The translations under genes were made by a program, and so were the position numbers. 64,000 bases of DNA from Candidatus Thorarchaeota archaeon (GTDB lineage: Archaea > Asgardarchaeota > Thorarchaeia > Thorarchaeales > Thorarchaeaceae): positions 1 through 64,000 of the forward strand of contig JAEOUN010000085.1 of assembly GCA_016839245.1 (NCBI GenBank). Reading direction: 5' to 3'. This document shows, one piece after another, positions 45,842 through 56,094 of the stretch. The notes under the pieces were generated by a model, which did no database searches, was not told where the DNA came from, and was given only the letters and a program-made list of their open reading frames with translations. Each line of letters begins with the position of its first letter. Position 1 is the stretch's first letter.

Positions 45842-45937
45842 GGGTATACTTATTAGTTAGTCAAATCAAACTTAGACGGGACTAACTTATGTTTGGCGTC
45901 TGTCACACGCAAGTCCAAAGGCCAAGGAGGTGCTTGA
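45842..45937 (+). promoter_or_regulatory. Feo operon promoter with iron-regulator type operator
   Basis: AGTTAGTC (45855-45862) and GACTAACT (45880-45887) form a perfect 8-bp inverted repeat with a 17-bp spacer, just after a TATA-like TATACTTA (45844-45851). A strong ribosome site AAGGAGGTG lies 7 nt before the feoA ATG. The repressor is most likely the DtxR-type protein encoded at the end of the operon. Confidence 0.6.
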
Positions 45938-46324
45938 ATGGACGACATAGGGACTAAAACAGAGACATTGACAAAGAAGACATTGATATCAGTTAAGTCA
46001 GGCACAATATGCAAATTAGTCGCCATCTCAGAAGAGGGAGGGAAACAAAGCAGGTGGTTAAAACATAAACACAGAGGATGGGGAGAACGAAGACATGGAC
46101 ATCATTGGTTCAGACCAGGATTTCAAAAGAAACATTGGCCAGATGAGTCAAGTATACTGAAACGCTTGTTGGATTTAGGCTTGACAAAAGGTTGTCCGTT
46201 CAAAGTAGTCCAAGGAAGTCACATGGGACCAGTTCTTGTTGAAGTACGTGGAACGAGAATTGCACTAGGTCACGGGCTGGCTAGAAGACTGATGATTGAG
46301 GAAATAGAGGGATTGAGTGAATGA
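45938..46324 (+). CDS. feoA: FeoA-like protein with a His-rich insert
   Basis: 128 residues, longer than typical FeoA (about 75). The SH3-like FeoA core is split: KSGTICKLVAIS at the start and ILKRLLDLGLTKGCPFKVVQGSHMGPVLVEVRGTRIALGHGLARRLMIEE at the end. Between them, residues about 41-67 are rich in His and Trp (His 43, 45, 53, 55, 56, 66), a plausible metal-binding loop. FeoA supports ferrous iron uptake through FeoB. First gene of a six-gene operon, overlapping feoB by 4 nt. Confidence 0.85.
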   Translation: MDDIGTKTETLTKKTLISVKSGTICKLVAISEEGGKQSRWLKHKHRGWGERRHGHHWFRPGFQKKHWPDESSILKRLLDLGLTKGCPFKVVQGSHMGPVLVEVRGTRIALGHGLARRLMIEEIEGLSE

Positions 46325-47133
46325 AGGTTCGTGTCGCACTCATTGGAAATCCCAATGTTGGTAAGTCCGTAATCTTCAACGCGCTGACCGGAATGAAACA
46401 GCACACGGGGAATTGGCCAGGAAAGACTGTTGAGAAAAAAGAGGGTTATTACACATACAAAGAATATGAGTTTGAAGTTGTCGATTTACCAGGTGTGTAT
46501 AGCCTAAGTGCAGTTTCAGAGGATGAACGTATAGCACGGCAGTACATCGTTGATCATCGCCCAGATGTTGTCGTGGACATCCTAAATGTATCCCAGCTTG
46601 AGAGAAATCTATACTTGACGCTACTATTAATTGAACTTCAAGTGAATCTTGTAGTCGTTTTAAATATGTACGATGTTGTTCAGGCACGTGGTGATAAAAT
46701 TGACTTGGATTCGCTTTCAAGGAAACTTGGAGCTCCAGTAATCACGACCACTGCTACCAAGAAAGAAGGATTAGATGAACTCAAAGATAAAATTCTAGAA
46801 GTCGCTCCAAAACATGTTTTAGAGAACTCAAAAGTAAATGGTGAAGTAATAGACCATTTACCCGGAGACCTGGACATTGATCATCTACATTATCATCCGA
46901 AATTCCATCACCATGGAGAATTTGAACGTCTAAAACCTCCAACAATAAAGTACAGCCCTAGTATCGAATCTAAATTAAAAACAATCGTGACAATCCTTGA
47001 AAATGATAAAGAATTGCTGGATAGATTTCCTCCACGATGGTTGGCTTTGAAACTACTCGAGAGAGATGATGAGATTTTAGCTCTCATAGTCAATCCTGAA
47101 TTGAAGAAGAAAATTCTGGAGGTCAAACTATGA
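46321..47133 (+). CDS. feoB: FeoB GTPase domain (separate subunit)
   Basis: 270 residues. G1 GNPNVGKSVIFNALTG (9-24), the switch region HTGNWPGKTVEKKEG, G3 DLPG (55-58), and the G4 position as NMYD (115-118), as in FeoB. Residues 179-198 hold seven His (DHL ... DHLHYHPKFHHHG), likely a metal-binding tail in place of the cytosolic linker to the membrane domain. In most bacteria this domain is fused to the permease; here it is a separate protein that overlaps it by 4 nt. It hydrolyses GTP to drive ferrous iron import. Confidence 0.9.
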   Translation: MKVRVALIGNPNVGKSVIFNALTGMKQHTGNWPGKTVEKKEGYYTYKEYEFEVVDLPGVYSLSAVSEDERIARQYIVDHRPDVVVDILNVSQLERNLYLTLLLIELQVNLVVVLNMYDVVQARGDKIDLDSLSRKLGAPVITTTATKKEGLDELKDKILEVAPKHVLENSKVNGEVIDHLPGDLDIDHLHYHPKFHHHGEFERLKPPTIKYSPSIESKLKTIVTILENDKELLDRFPPRWLALKLLERDDEILALIVNPELKKKILEVKL

Positions 47134-48449
47134 GCGATAATCCAAATGTGGATGCTGAAGGCGAATCAGAGGAGCTTGAAATAGATCCTCAGTTAGCTTT
47201 AGCGGATGCACGCTATGAAGTCATTGGTTCCATCCTATGTGAAGTATACGAACCAGGCGATGCAAAATGGATTCTTAGCGATTTGCTTGATAGAGTCCTA
47301 TTGCACAAGTATCTTGGACTTCCAATATTCTTAGTAATAATGTGGGCTATGTTTCACTTCACTTTTCAAATCTCAAGGGTTTTCATGGAGATGGTAACAC
47401 AATTCTTTGCGTGGCTTGGAACATATACATCGCAGATTCCAATTCCATGGCTTGCATCACTCCTCACGAATGGTGTATTATCAGGTGTAGGATTCATTCT
47501 CACATTTGTCCCACCAATCTTCTTTCTCTACCTATCTATTTCAATTCTCGAAGATACTGGATACCTATCGCGAGCCGCTTTTGTGATGGACCGACTAATG
47601 ATGAAGATGGGTCTTCATGGGAGGAGCTTCATTCCCTTGCTTCTTGGTTTTGGATGTAGTGTTGCAGCAGTGATGGCTGCGAGGACGGTTGACGGCAGGT
47701 CCAATAGACTTACAACTATACTTGTAAGTCCGCTAATGTCATGTGCTGGAAGATTACCAGTGTACATACTCATTGCAGGAGTCTTTTTCCCTGCGTTTGC
47801 TGGAACTATGGTATTTGCAATGTATATTCTTGGAATTGTCATGGCAATACTTGTTTCTCTGATTTTCAAAAAGGTCCTATTCAGAGAAGAATCATCTTCG
47901 CTTCTTATGGAATTATCACAATACCAGATCCCGACCATTCATGGATCTTTTCGTCACATGTGGGACAGAGGATTATTATTCCTTAAAACAGCCGGAACGT
48001 ATCTTCTCATCGGCAGTATATTCATGTGGATTCTGTCTTCGTTTGGATTCGCAGGATATGGAGTGCCGATTGAGGCATCCTTTGCCAGTATGTTAGGAAA
48101 ACTTCTAGAACCGATATTCGTCCCACTTGGTTTTAGTTGGCAGGTTGTGACGGCACTCATCTTTGGCTTTATAGCAAAAGAAGCAGTCATTCAGACACTC
48201 TCAATCATCTACGCAGTTGCAGGGAATACATCGTTAGAGGCTGCTCTTCTTGCCACCATTACACCACTCTCAGCATTTACACTCATGGTGTTTGTTTTGC
48301 TATACATTCCATGCCTTGCAACAATCGGCGCAATACGAAAGGAAACAGGATCATGGAAATGGACTCTGGTCTCAATAGTGTATCAGTTAATACTTGCTTA
48401 TACGATATCCTTAGGAATCATCTTGATAGGAGGTCTGGTCCTTGGCTAG
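47130..48449 (+). CDS. feoB: FeoB permease domain (separate subunit)
   Basis: 439 residues with about nine membrane helices. LSRAAFVMDRLMMKMGLHGRSFIPLLLGFGCSVAAVMAARTVDGRSNRLTTILVSP matches the first Gate domain of FeoB, and AGRLPVYILIAGVFFP the pore region. The second Gate half contains GFIAKEAVIQTLS. It forms the ferrous iron channel in the cell membrane and works with the GTPase subunit just upstream. Confidence 0.92.
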   Translation: MSDNPNVDAEGESEELEIDPQLALADARYEVIGSILCEVYEPGDAKWILSDLLDRVLLHKYLGLPIFLVIMWAMFHFTFQISRVFMEMVTQFFAWLGTYTSQIPIPWLASLLTNGVLSGVGFILTFVPPIFFLYLSISILEDTGYLSRAAFVMDRLMMKMGLHGRSFIPLLLGFGCSVAAVMAARTVDGRSNRLTTILVSPLMSCAGRLPVYILIAGVFFPAFAGTMVFAMYILGIVMAILVSLIFKKVLFREESSSLLMELSQYQIPTIHGSFRHMWDRGLLFLKTAGTYLLIGSIFMWILSSFGFAGYGVPIEASFASMLGKLLEPIFVPLGFSWQVVTALIFGFIAKEAVIQTLSIIYAVAGNTSLEAALLATITPLSAFTLMVFVLLYIPCLATIGAIRKETGSWKWTLVSIVYQLILAYTISLGIILIGGLVLG

Positions 48450-48930
48450 AAATAATCCAGACATAATTGGAGTACCTAAAGACGGTACCTGGCCGGCAAT
48501 TCTAGCTCTTGTAATAGGCATCTCTTATGGAATAGTAGGTATACTTCAAATAATGGTAAGCCTTGGTCTCATGGCACCAATTGCAGGATTCAACGATTTT
48601 GTGGGAGGTCTACTCCTCATCATAGTAGCTTCAGTCTTCCTTACTGGAGTACGACCGCTCTCAAGGAATGAACAAGAAGGATATGCATTCATTGCAGTAG
48701 GATATATACTAACTGCAATTATGTTTGCTCTGCAAATCCTGGTCATTATTACTAATGCATTGGGATGGCTCCTACATTATGAAGAATGGCTTAATTGGAA
48801 TATCATGAATGATATCACACCTTCTCTCTGGATGTTCATCATTTTAATGACATCGACTGGTGCGCTTTGGATCTTTGGTAACTTGCGTGATAGACTTGCA
48901 CCAAAAAGAACTGTGGAGGAGTCACAGTGA
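48442..48930 (+). CDS. Membrane protein within the Feo operon
   Basis: 162 residues from TTG, overlapping feoB by 8 nt. Four hydrophobic helices (about 19-41, 47-65, 80-106, 120-145) and a basic tail RDRLAPKRTVEESQ. No family recognised. Position inside the operon, overlapping both neighbours, implies a role in iron transport, perhaps as a small stabilising or metal-sensing subunit. Confidence 0.6.
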   Translation: MARNNPDIIGVPKDGTWPAILALVIGISYGIVGILQIMVSLGLMAPIAGFNDFVGGLLLIIVASVFLTGVRPLSRNEQEGYAFIAVGYILTAIMFALQILVIITNALGWLLHYEEWLNWNIMNDITPSLWMFIILMTSTGALWIFGNLRDRLAPKRTVEESQ

Positions 48931-49214
48931 TAGAACAGGTCTTAGAATTGATAGTCGAAGGTCGAGTGACTGATAAACGAGAAATAGCCAGAGAGGTAGG
49001 GATACAGATTGAAACTCTCAATGGTATGATAGATCTTCTATGCGAGCGAGGTTACTTAAGAATAGGTAAGCAGAGTTGCATGGATGATACTCATTGTTCT
49101 GGATGTAGTATGGCAGATACCTGTGGATCCACTGATAGATACGGGAGAGTATTATTTGTCACAGAAAAAGCGAAGCGATATGTCAAAGCTCGGAGGGATA
49201 AGAAAAATGAATAA
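48927..49214 (+). CDS. feoC: FeoC-like winged-helix protein with a Cys cluster
   Basis: 95 residues from GTG. An N-terminal winged helix (VTDKREIAREVGIQIETLNGMIDLLCERGYL) is followed by Cys51, 57, 60 and 66 in QSCMDDTHCSGCSMADTC, the layout of FeoC and related [Fe-S] small regulators. FeoC is thought to stabilise FeoB or sense iron or oxygen through the cluster. The 4-nt overlap with the upstream gene and an 8-nt overlap with dtxR show tight coupling. Confidence 0.78.
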   Translation: MIEQVLELIVEGRVTDKREIAREVGIQIETLNGMIDLLCERGYLRIGKQSCMDDTHCSGCSMADTCGSTDRYGRVLFVTEKAKRYVKARRDKKNE

Positions 49215-49614
49215 GAAACAAGTCAATGATGATGACATCGAACTGACTCAAGCTTTAGAGATGTATGTCAAGACAATTTATGAACTTGAGGAAGAATTCG
49301 GTTCTGCTGCACCATCAGATATCGCTGCCACGTTGTCAGTCAAAGCACCTAGCGTTACATCAGCTTTACAAAAACTGGATACGCTTGGAATGGCTGTATA
49401 TCATCGCTATCAACATGTGAATTTAACAAGTAAAGGAAAGGAAATCGCCAAGATATTAAATGGCAGGCATCAAACACTCTTAGATTTCCTACTTTTGATT
49501 GGAGTAAATGAAGAGATAGCTATGAGTGATGCATGTGAGATTGAACATATTGTACATAGACAGACAATACAAAGGCTCTCGCAATTTCTTGTGAAGATGT
49601 CGAAAAAGAAGTAA
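49207..49614 (+). CDS. DtxR/MntR-type metal-dependent repressor
   Basis: 135 residues from ATG 49207; longer frames to 49084 lie inside feoC and are not credible. ALEMYVKTIYELEEEFGSAAPSDIAATLSVKAPSVTSALQKLDTLGMAVYHRYQHVNLTSKGKEIA is the DtxR N-terminal winged helix, followed by RHQTLLDFLLLIGVNEEIAMSDACEIEHIV, the metal-binding dimer domain (Cys and Glu ligands of site 2). It lacks the SH3-like third domain. Last gene of the Feo operon and the likely iron-responsive repressor of its promoter. Confidence 0.88.
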   Translation: MNKKQVNDDDIELTQALEMYVKTIYELEEEFGSAAPSDIAATLSVKAPSVTSALQKLDTLGMAVYHRYQHVNLTSKGKEIAKILNGRHQTLLDFLLLIGVNEEIAMSDACEIEHIVHRQTIQRLSQFLVKMSKKK

Positions 49615-49721
49615 TATGAGAATTTACCTATTTCTTTGAAAAACCAAACAGCTTTTCTAGAATTTTAGCAAACAGTATAATAAGTAAATTTCCACAATAG
49701 AATGTCAGAGGAGGAGGACAT

Positions 49722-50276
49722 TTGAGCTCGCGACCTGACACATACAGGATACTTGTAGCTGGTGATGAGGAACTTGGATTCAGCTTCTGTGCAAGATTAC
49801 TTAATAGAAACCTATCGGATCCAAGAACAATTGCACAGCAATCTCTTGAGAAACCTTGGCCAGAAGACGAATGGACAAAACACGCCACCATTTCCAAAAA
49901 TGGGAGAATCACAACTTTCGAATTTGATCTAGAACTTCATGGTCCATGGTGCTGGGAATTATATAATGCACTCGAACCACGTGATTATTTCCGTCGATTT
50001 GCAGGAATAATATATTGTGCAGATCCGGGAAGAGAGAATCTGCCTTCTGAACTCTCGAACTTCATCGAGTCAGTCGGAATTCATGTGGGAAAGAAGTTGC
50101 CTTCAATAATGATTGTTGACCGTTCAAGAAAGTGGCAGAAAGGGCAAATGGATGCCTTACGAGAATTGGCTGAAAAACTTGAGATGTCAGTCTATTTCAT
50201 TAGACTAGATACAAGCGAGAATATCCAAGAAGCATTCAAGGATTTAGCTAATGGAATCATTCAACATATGGAATAA
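49722..50276 (+). CDS. Ras-like GTPase fold protein with a degenerate P-loop
   Basis: 184 residues from TTG with GGAGGAGGA just before. The N-terminal strand and loop YRILVAGDEELGFSFCARLLNRN has the shape of a Ras-type G1 box, but the Lys-Ser of G-x4-G-K-S/T is Phe-Ser. The G3 region is not clear, and the G4 box is KLPSIMIVDRSRKWQ, without NKxD. Other strands (GRITTFEFDLELHGPW, FAGIIYCADPG) keep the small GTPase order. It is probably a pseudo-GTPase that binds partners; Asgard genomes have many small GTPases. It could also be a distant P-loop relative. Confidence 0.55.
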   Translation: MSSRPDTYRILVAGDEELGFSFCARLLNRNLSDPRTIAQQSLEKPWPEDEWTKHATISKNGRITTFEFDLELHGPWCWELYNALEPRDYFRRFAGIIYCADPGRENLPSELSNFIESVGIHVGKKLPSIMIVDRSRKWQKGQMDALRELAEKLEMSVYFIRLDTSENIQEAFKDLANGIIQHME

Positions 50277-50283
50277 CAGCACA

Positions 50284-52732
<2,449 letters not shown>

Positions 52733-53689
52733 ATGTCATTACGCACGGACAAGAAACAACCAGAGAGGTCAAAGGGTGATATAGAGTTTGTATGTCCAGA
52801 ATGCGGCTCAAAAGATGTCATCCAGGACCTTGAGAAAGGAGAGCGCATCTGCGCATCCTGTGGATTAGTTGTTTCAGAACATCGTATTGATAGCGGACCG
52901 GAGTGGCGTGCCTTTACTTCGGATGAGAAAGATGCACGCTCACGAGCGGGAGCACCTACGAACTATGCAATTCATGACAAGGGTCTCAGCACCATGATCG
53001 ACTGGAGAGACCATGACTCACAGGGAAAAAGATTCACTGCAAAGAAACGATCAGAGATCTATCGGCTACGGAAATGGCAGATACGAACTCGAGTACATAG
53101 CTCAGTGGATAGGAACCTCGCTCAAGCAATGAGCGAACTTGATAGACTATCTTCACAGCTTGGACTCACAAAGAGCATCAAGGAACTGGCTGCACTGCTA
53201 TATAGAAAACTAATCGTTCGACGACTTGCGCGAAGTAGGTCAATCGATGCGATGGTTGGAGCTAGTATCTACGCCGCATGTAGGCTAAGAAACGCACCAC
53301 GTTCCCTTGAAGAGATTGCTCGACATTCACGAGTGAATCGGAAGAAGATTGGACAGCATTATAGACTTCTGGTTGAAAAGTTGAAGATTCGAATGCCAAT
53401 CTCAGATCCAGCAAACTACGTACCACGATTTATTACAGAACTGAACCTTCCTGGCATTGTTCAACAGAAAGTCATCGAGATCTTGGAACAAGCCAAGGAA
53501 AAGCGAACCTTGGTCACAGGAAGAGATCCTCGAGGCCTTGCAGCAGCAGCAATCTACATTGCCAGTATTTTAACAGATCATCGAGTGACACAACGAGACA
53601 TTGCTATGGCAGCTGGAGTGACAGAGGTTACCGTACGGAATCGATACAAAGAACTCGTTCAGAAACTGAATATCACAATGGCACCGTGA
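52733..53689 (+). CDS. tfb: Transcription initiation factor B (TFB)
   Basis: 318 residues from ATG 52733, which has GGAG 10 nt before; an in-frame ATG at 52715 is less well placed. N-terminal zinc ribbon (Cys 21, 24, 40, 43), then the B-reader region GPEWRAFTSDEKDARSRAGAP, and two cyclin-like repeats with the DNA-binding helix-turn-helix VTQRDIAMAAGVTEVTVRNRYKEL at the end. It recruits RNA polymerase to TBP-bound promoters. A second TFB gene follows 71 bp later in the same direction. Confidence 0.96.
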   Translation: MSLRTDKKQPERSKGDIEFVCPECGSKDVIQDLEKGERICASCGLVVSEHRIDSGPEWRAFTSDEKDARSRAGAPTNYAIHDKGLSTMIDWRDHDSQGKRFTAKKRSEIYRLRKWQIRTRVHSSVDRNLAQAMSELDRLSSQLGLTKSIKELAALLYRKLIVRRLARSRSIDAMVGASIYAACRLRNAPRSLEEIARHSRVNRKKIGQHYRLLVEKLKIRMPISDPANYVPRFITELNLPGIVQQKVIEILEQAKEKRTLVTGRDPRGLAAAAIYIASILTDHRVTQRDIAMAAGVTEVTVRNRYKELVQKLNITMAP

Positions 53690-53719
53690 TAGACTAGTGA
53701 AGAGAGGAAAAATACAAAC

Positions 53720-53758
53720 AAAAGCCACCGAGGGAGCCTGGGCCCTCGCCAAAAGCCA
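53720..53758 (+). other. Hairpin flanked by AAAAGCCA direct repeats
   Basis: In the 71 bp between the TFB genes, CGAGGG-AGCCTGGG-CCCTCG (53729-53748) is bracketed by identical AAAAGCCA copies at 53720-53727 and 53751-53758. It is GC-rich against its surroundings. There is no T-run after it, so it is not a simple terminator; an RNA processing or translation control element is possible. Confidence 0.45.
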
Positions 53759-53784
53759 GGATGTTGGAGGGAATAAGTGCTCAA

Positions 53785-54783
53785 ATGGCAACCAATACAG
53801 CAGCTAATACATTAGAAGATGGAAGAAGACAGGATATAGGAATTGTGCAGACACCGAATGCCTCATGTCCCGATTGTGGGTCATCAGAGGTAGTGCGGGA
53901 TAATGAGAAGGGTGAGATTATTTGCGCTCGATGCGGTCTTGTACTTTCTGACCACAGAATAGATACTGGACCCGAGTGGAGGGCTTTCACCTCAGACGAA
54001 CGAGATAGTCGTTCAAGAACTGGGGCTCCTGAAGCATTAGGAATGCATGACAAGGGTCTCTCAACAATGATAGATTGGAGAGATCATGATGGAAAAGGCG
54101 GAACATTCAGTGCCAAACAGCGTGCGCAGATTTACAGACTGCGCAAATGGCAGATACGTACGCGAGTACACTCAAGCCTTGACCGCAATCTCGCACAGGC
54201 AATGACAGAGATCGACAGATTGGCGTCTCAACTTGGATTATCACCAGCTCTTAAAGAGCATGCCGCGCGGATGTACAGGAAACTCATTGCAGGAAGACTT
54301 TGGCGAAGTCGGAGTATAGACGCAACAGCAGCCGCTGCCGTCTATGCTGCATGTCGACACAGAGGTTCACCTCGTTCAATCGAAGAGATTGCTGAACACA
54401 GCAGGGAGAACAAGAAGAAGATCTCAGCGCACTACAGGATGCTGGTGACCAAGCTGAAGGTACGCATGCCCATATCATCTCCTGAGATGTACATACCAAG
54501 ATTCATTTCAGAACTCAACCTATCTGTAGATGTTCAAAGGCTAGCAATCGATATCCTAGATAGAGCACGAGAAGTTCGCGGGCTTATTACTGGAAGAGAC
54601 CCACGAGGTCTTGCAGCAGCCGCGATATATGTTGCATCTATTATGACAGGCTCTAGAGTCACACAAAGAGATATTTCCGAGGTCAGTGGAGTGACTGAAG
54701 TCACCATTCGAAATCGATACAAGGAGCTTGTATCAAAGCTCAATCTTTCAATGGCTCCAGATATTATGGAAATAGCCGCATAA
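53785..54783 (+). CDS. tfb: Transcription initiation factor B (TFB), second copy
   Basis: 332 residues from ATG 53785 (GGAGGG 13 nt before); ATG 53761 adds eight residues and is possible. Same layout as the first TFB: zinc ribbon (CPDC and CARC), GPEWRAFTSDERDSRSRTGAP, and cyclin repeats ending in VTQRDISEVSGVTEVTIRNRYKEL. The two proteins are close paralogues, differing mainly in the N-terminal tail and in the second cyclin repeat. It arose by tandem duplication and may direct RNA polymerase to a different set of promoters. A strong hairpin terminator follows. Confidence 0.96.
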   Translation: MATNTAANTLEDGRRQDIGIVQTPNASCPDCGSSEVVRDNEKGEIICARCGLVLSDHRIDTGPEWRAFTSDERDSRSRTGAPEALGMHDKGLSTMIDWRDHDGKGGTFSAKQRAQIYRLRKWQIRTRVHSSLDRNLAQAMTEIDRLASQLGLSPALKEHAARMYRKLIAGRLWRSRSIDATAAAAVYAACRHRGSPRSIEEIAEHSRENKKKISAHYRMLVTKLKVRMPISSPEMYIPRFISELNLSVDVQRLAIDILDRAREVRGLITGRDPRGLAAAAIYVASIMTGSRVTQRDISEVSGVTEVTIRNRYKELVSKLNLSMAPDIMEIAA

Positions 54784-54793
54784 GGCTAATACA

Positions 54794-54830
54794 TGGCCGC
54801 GGGAAACTGCGGCCACTTCATTTTCTTTTA
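54794..54830 (+). terminator. Intrinsic-type terminator of the second TFB gene
   Basis: TGGCCGC-GGGAAACT-GCGGCCA is a perfect 7-bp GC-rich stem followed by CTTCATTTTCTTTTAT, starting 10 nt after the TFB stop. Confidence 0.7.
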
Positions 54831-54866
54831 TCGAATGAAATCGATTGAATGTAGTCTCTAGTTGTT

Positions 54867-55415
54867 TTATGGTGCGATTTCCGTTCCTGCAGTATAGGCT
54901 TTATTTTCCGCGCCGGATTCAAAGAGCCAGTAATGCAATTCACTATGAATTACGCCATTTGCTTGTATTGTTGCATTTCGAAAGATATCAAGTGAATCTG
55001 TGGCATCTTCTCCACCAGAGGTAAGGAGTAACACAACAGGTTTACCTTCGAAATCAGCACGTGCCAAATAGATCTGCATTGATTGATGAGGTTGTGCGCC
55101 ATTTACAGGTGCACCCAGGACAATGAGATCATATCCCGTAACATTTGTGGAGGTTTGCTGAGATGTCGTAGTCATTTCTACTCGCCAATCTGAATCAACC
55201 AACCCTTGAATGAAATGATTTACAATCGCCTCGTTGAAGCTGGTCACGCCAGGTCGAAACACAACAAAGGCAGTACCAGTCGCGCCATTAGGATTCTGAA
55301 CATCTACCTCACGGACTATCTCACGACTATTAAACCCAACAATGACCATCGTAGTGACCATCAATCCTGCGATGAGTATGATACAAGTCAGACCACACAT
55401 TCGCTTCTTACTCAT
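54867..55415 (-). CDS. Membrane-anchored flavodoxin-like protein
   Basis: 182 residues from ATG 55415 (GAGGT nearby); a longer frame to 55499 would overlap the upstream gene. A single membrane helix (about 10-28) is followed by a flavodoxin-like domain: GTAFVVFRPGVTSFNEAIVNHF, then YDLIVLGAPVNGAQPHQSMQIYLARADFEGKPVVLLLTSGGED. The FMN-phosphate loop of true flavodoxins (S/T-x-T-G-x-T) is changed to RPGVTSF, so flavin binding is uncertain. The domain would face outside if the helix is a signal anchor. Role unknown. Confidence 0.65.
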   Translation of the reverse strand: MSKKRMCGLTCIILIAGLMVTTMVIVGFNSREIVREVDVQNPNGATGTAFVVFRPGVTSFNEAIVNHFIQGLVDSDWRVEMTTTSQQTSTNVTGYDLIVLGAPVNGAQPHQSMQIYLARADFEGKPVVLLLTSGGEDATDSLDIFRNATIQANGVIHSELHYWLFESGAENKAYTAGTEIAP

Positions 55416-55474
55416 GAAAGTAACCTCATGGTATACATATCTGGTTATCTCCAATGCGACTAATTCATGCATCC

Positions 55475-56017
55475 TTAATTTTCCTTTCGATTTTTCCATA
55501 GGAAAATTGAACGATAGAGCACTAAGATTGTAGAATACAATAGGAGAGAGACAAGTACAAAATCAAAGACAAGTGTCTGTTGAAAGACTATAGTCAATCC
55601 GATTGTTATGAAGATATAGATTCCATAGTACTTTCCGATTGGATCATAGAGTGGTTTTGAATCGTTTGAGGTTATAATGAAAAAAAGGAAAAGTAAGATG
55701 AACATAACCAAAAGCCAAGGGGAGTAGATTGACTTTAGGGAAAAGGCGTAGAAAGATAATAGGATTAAGATGAAGTCTGCCACAGGATCAAGATATGCCT
55801 CAATAGCTGAACTCGTTGTTATTTTCATCCATTGTGCAATCCTTCCATCCAGTATATCTGTAGCAAATGCCAAAGAATAGACCGCAATGGAAATGTCAAG
55901 GTAGTCTAACGAGATTGCAAATAGTAAGGCAAATGCCAGGAAAACCCTGAGAACTACAAGTACAAAGGGAACTCTCCAATATCTACTCCTATGTTGTGCC
56001 ATGTCATCAGAGTCCAT
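55475..56017 (-). CDS. CDP-alcohol phosphatidyltransferase family protein
   Basis: 180 residues with five or six membrane helices. The motif ATDILDGRIAQW ... EAYLDPVADF is the CDP-alcohol phosphotransferase signature D-x2-D-G-x2-A ... D-x3-D, although the Gly before the third Asp is replaced by Glu-Ala. Enzymes of this family transfer an alcohol phosphate to a lipid CDP donor in the cell membrane. Archaeal members make archaetidyl-inositol, -serine or -glycerol phosphates; which one this is cannot be told. Confidence 0.78.
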   Translation of the reverse strand: MDSDDMAQHRSRYWRVPFVLVVLRVFLAFALLFAISLDYLDISIAVYSLAFATDILDGRIAQWMKITTSSAIEAYLDPVADFILILLSFYAFSLKSIYSPWLLVMFILLFLFFIITSNDSKPLYDPIGKYYGIYIFITIGLTIVFQQTLVFDFVLVSLLLYSTILVLYRSIFLWKNRKEN

Positions 56018-56094
56018 ACAGCAGTGATGTTTAATTTAGCTATAAAGGGGATTCGCTATGCATTATTTCCCAAATTGGAATTTTTGATAATTTA

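Noticed and set aside
49084..49206. Longer N-terminus for the DtxR-type protein
   Set aside because: It lies wholly inside feoC in another frame and has no family similarity; the ATG at 49207 fits the domain start.
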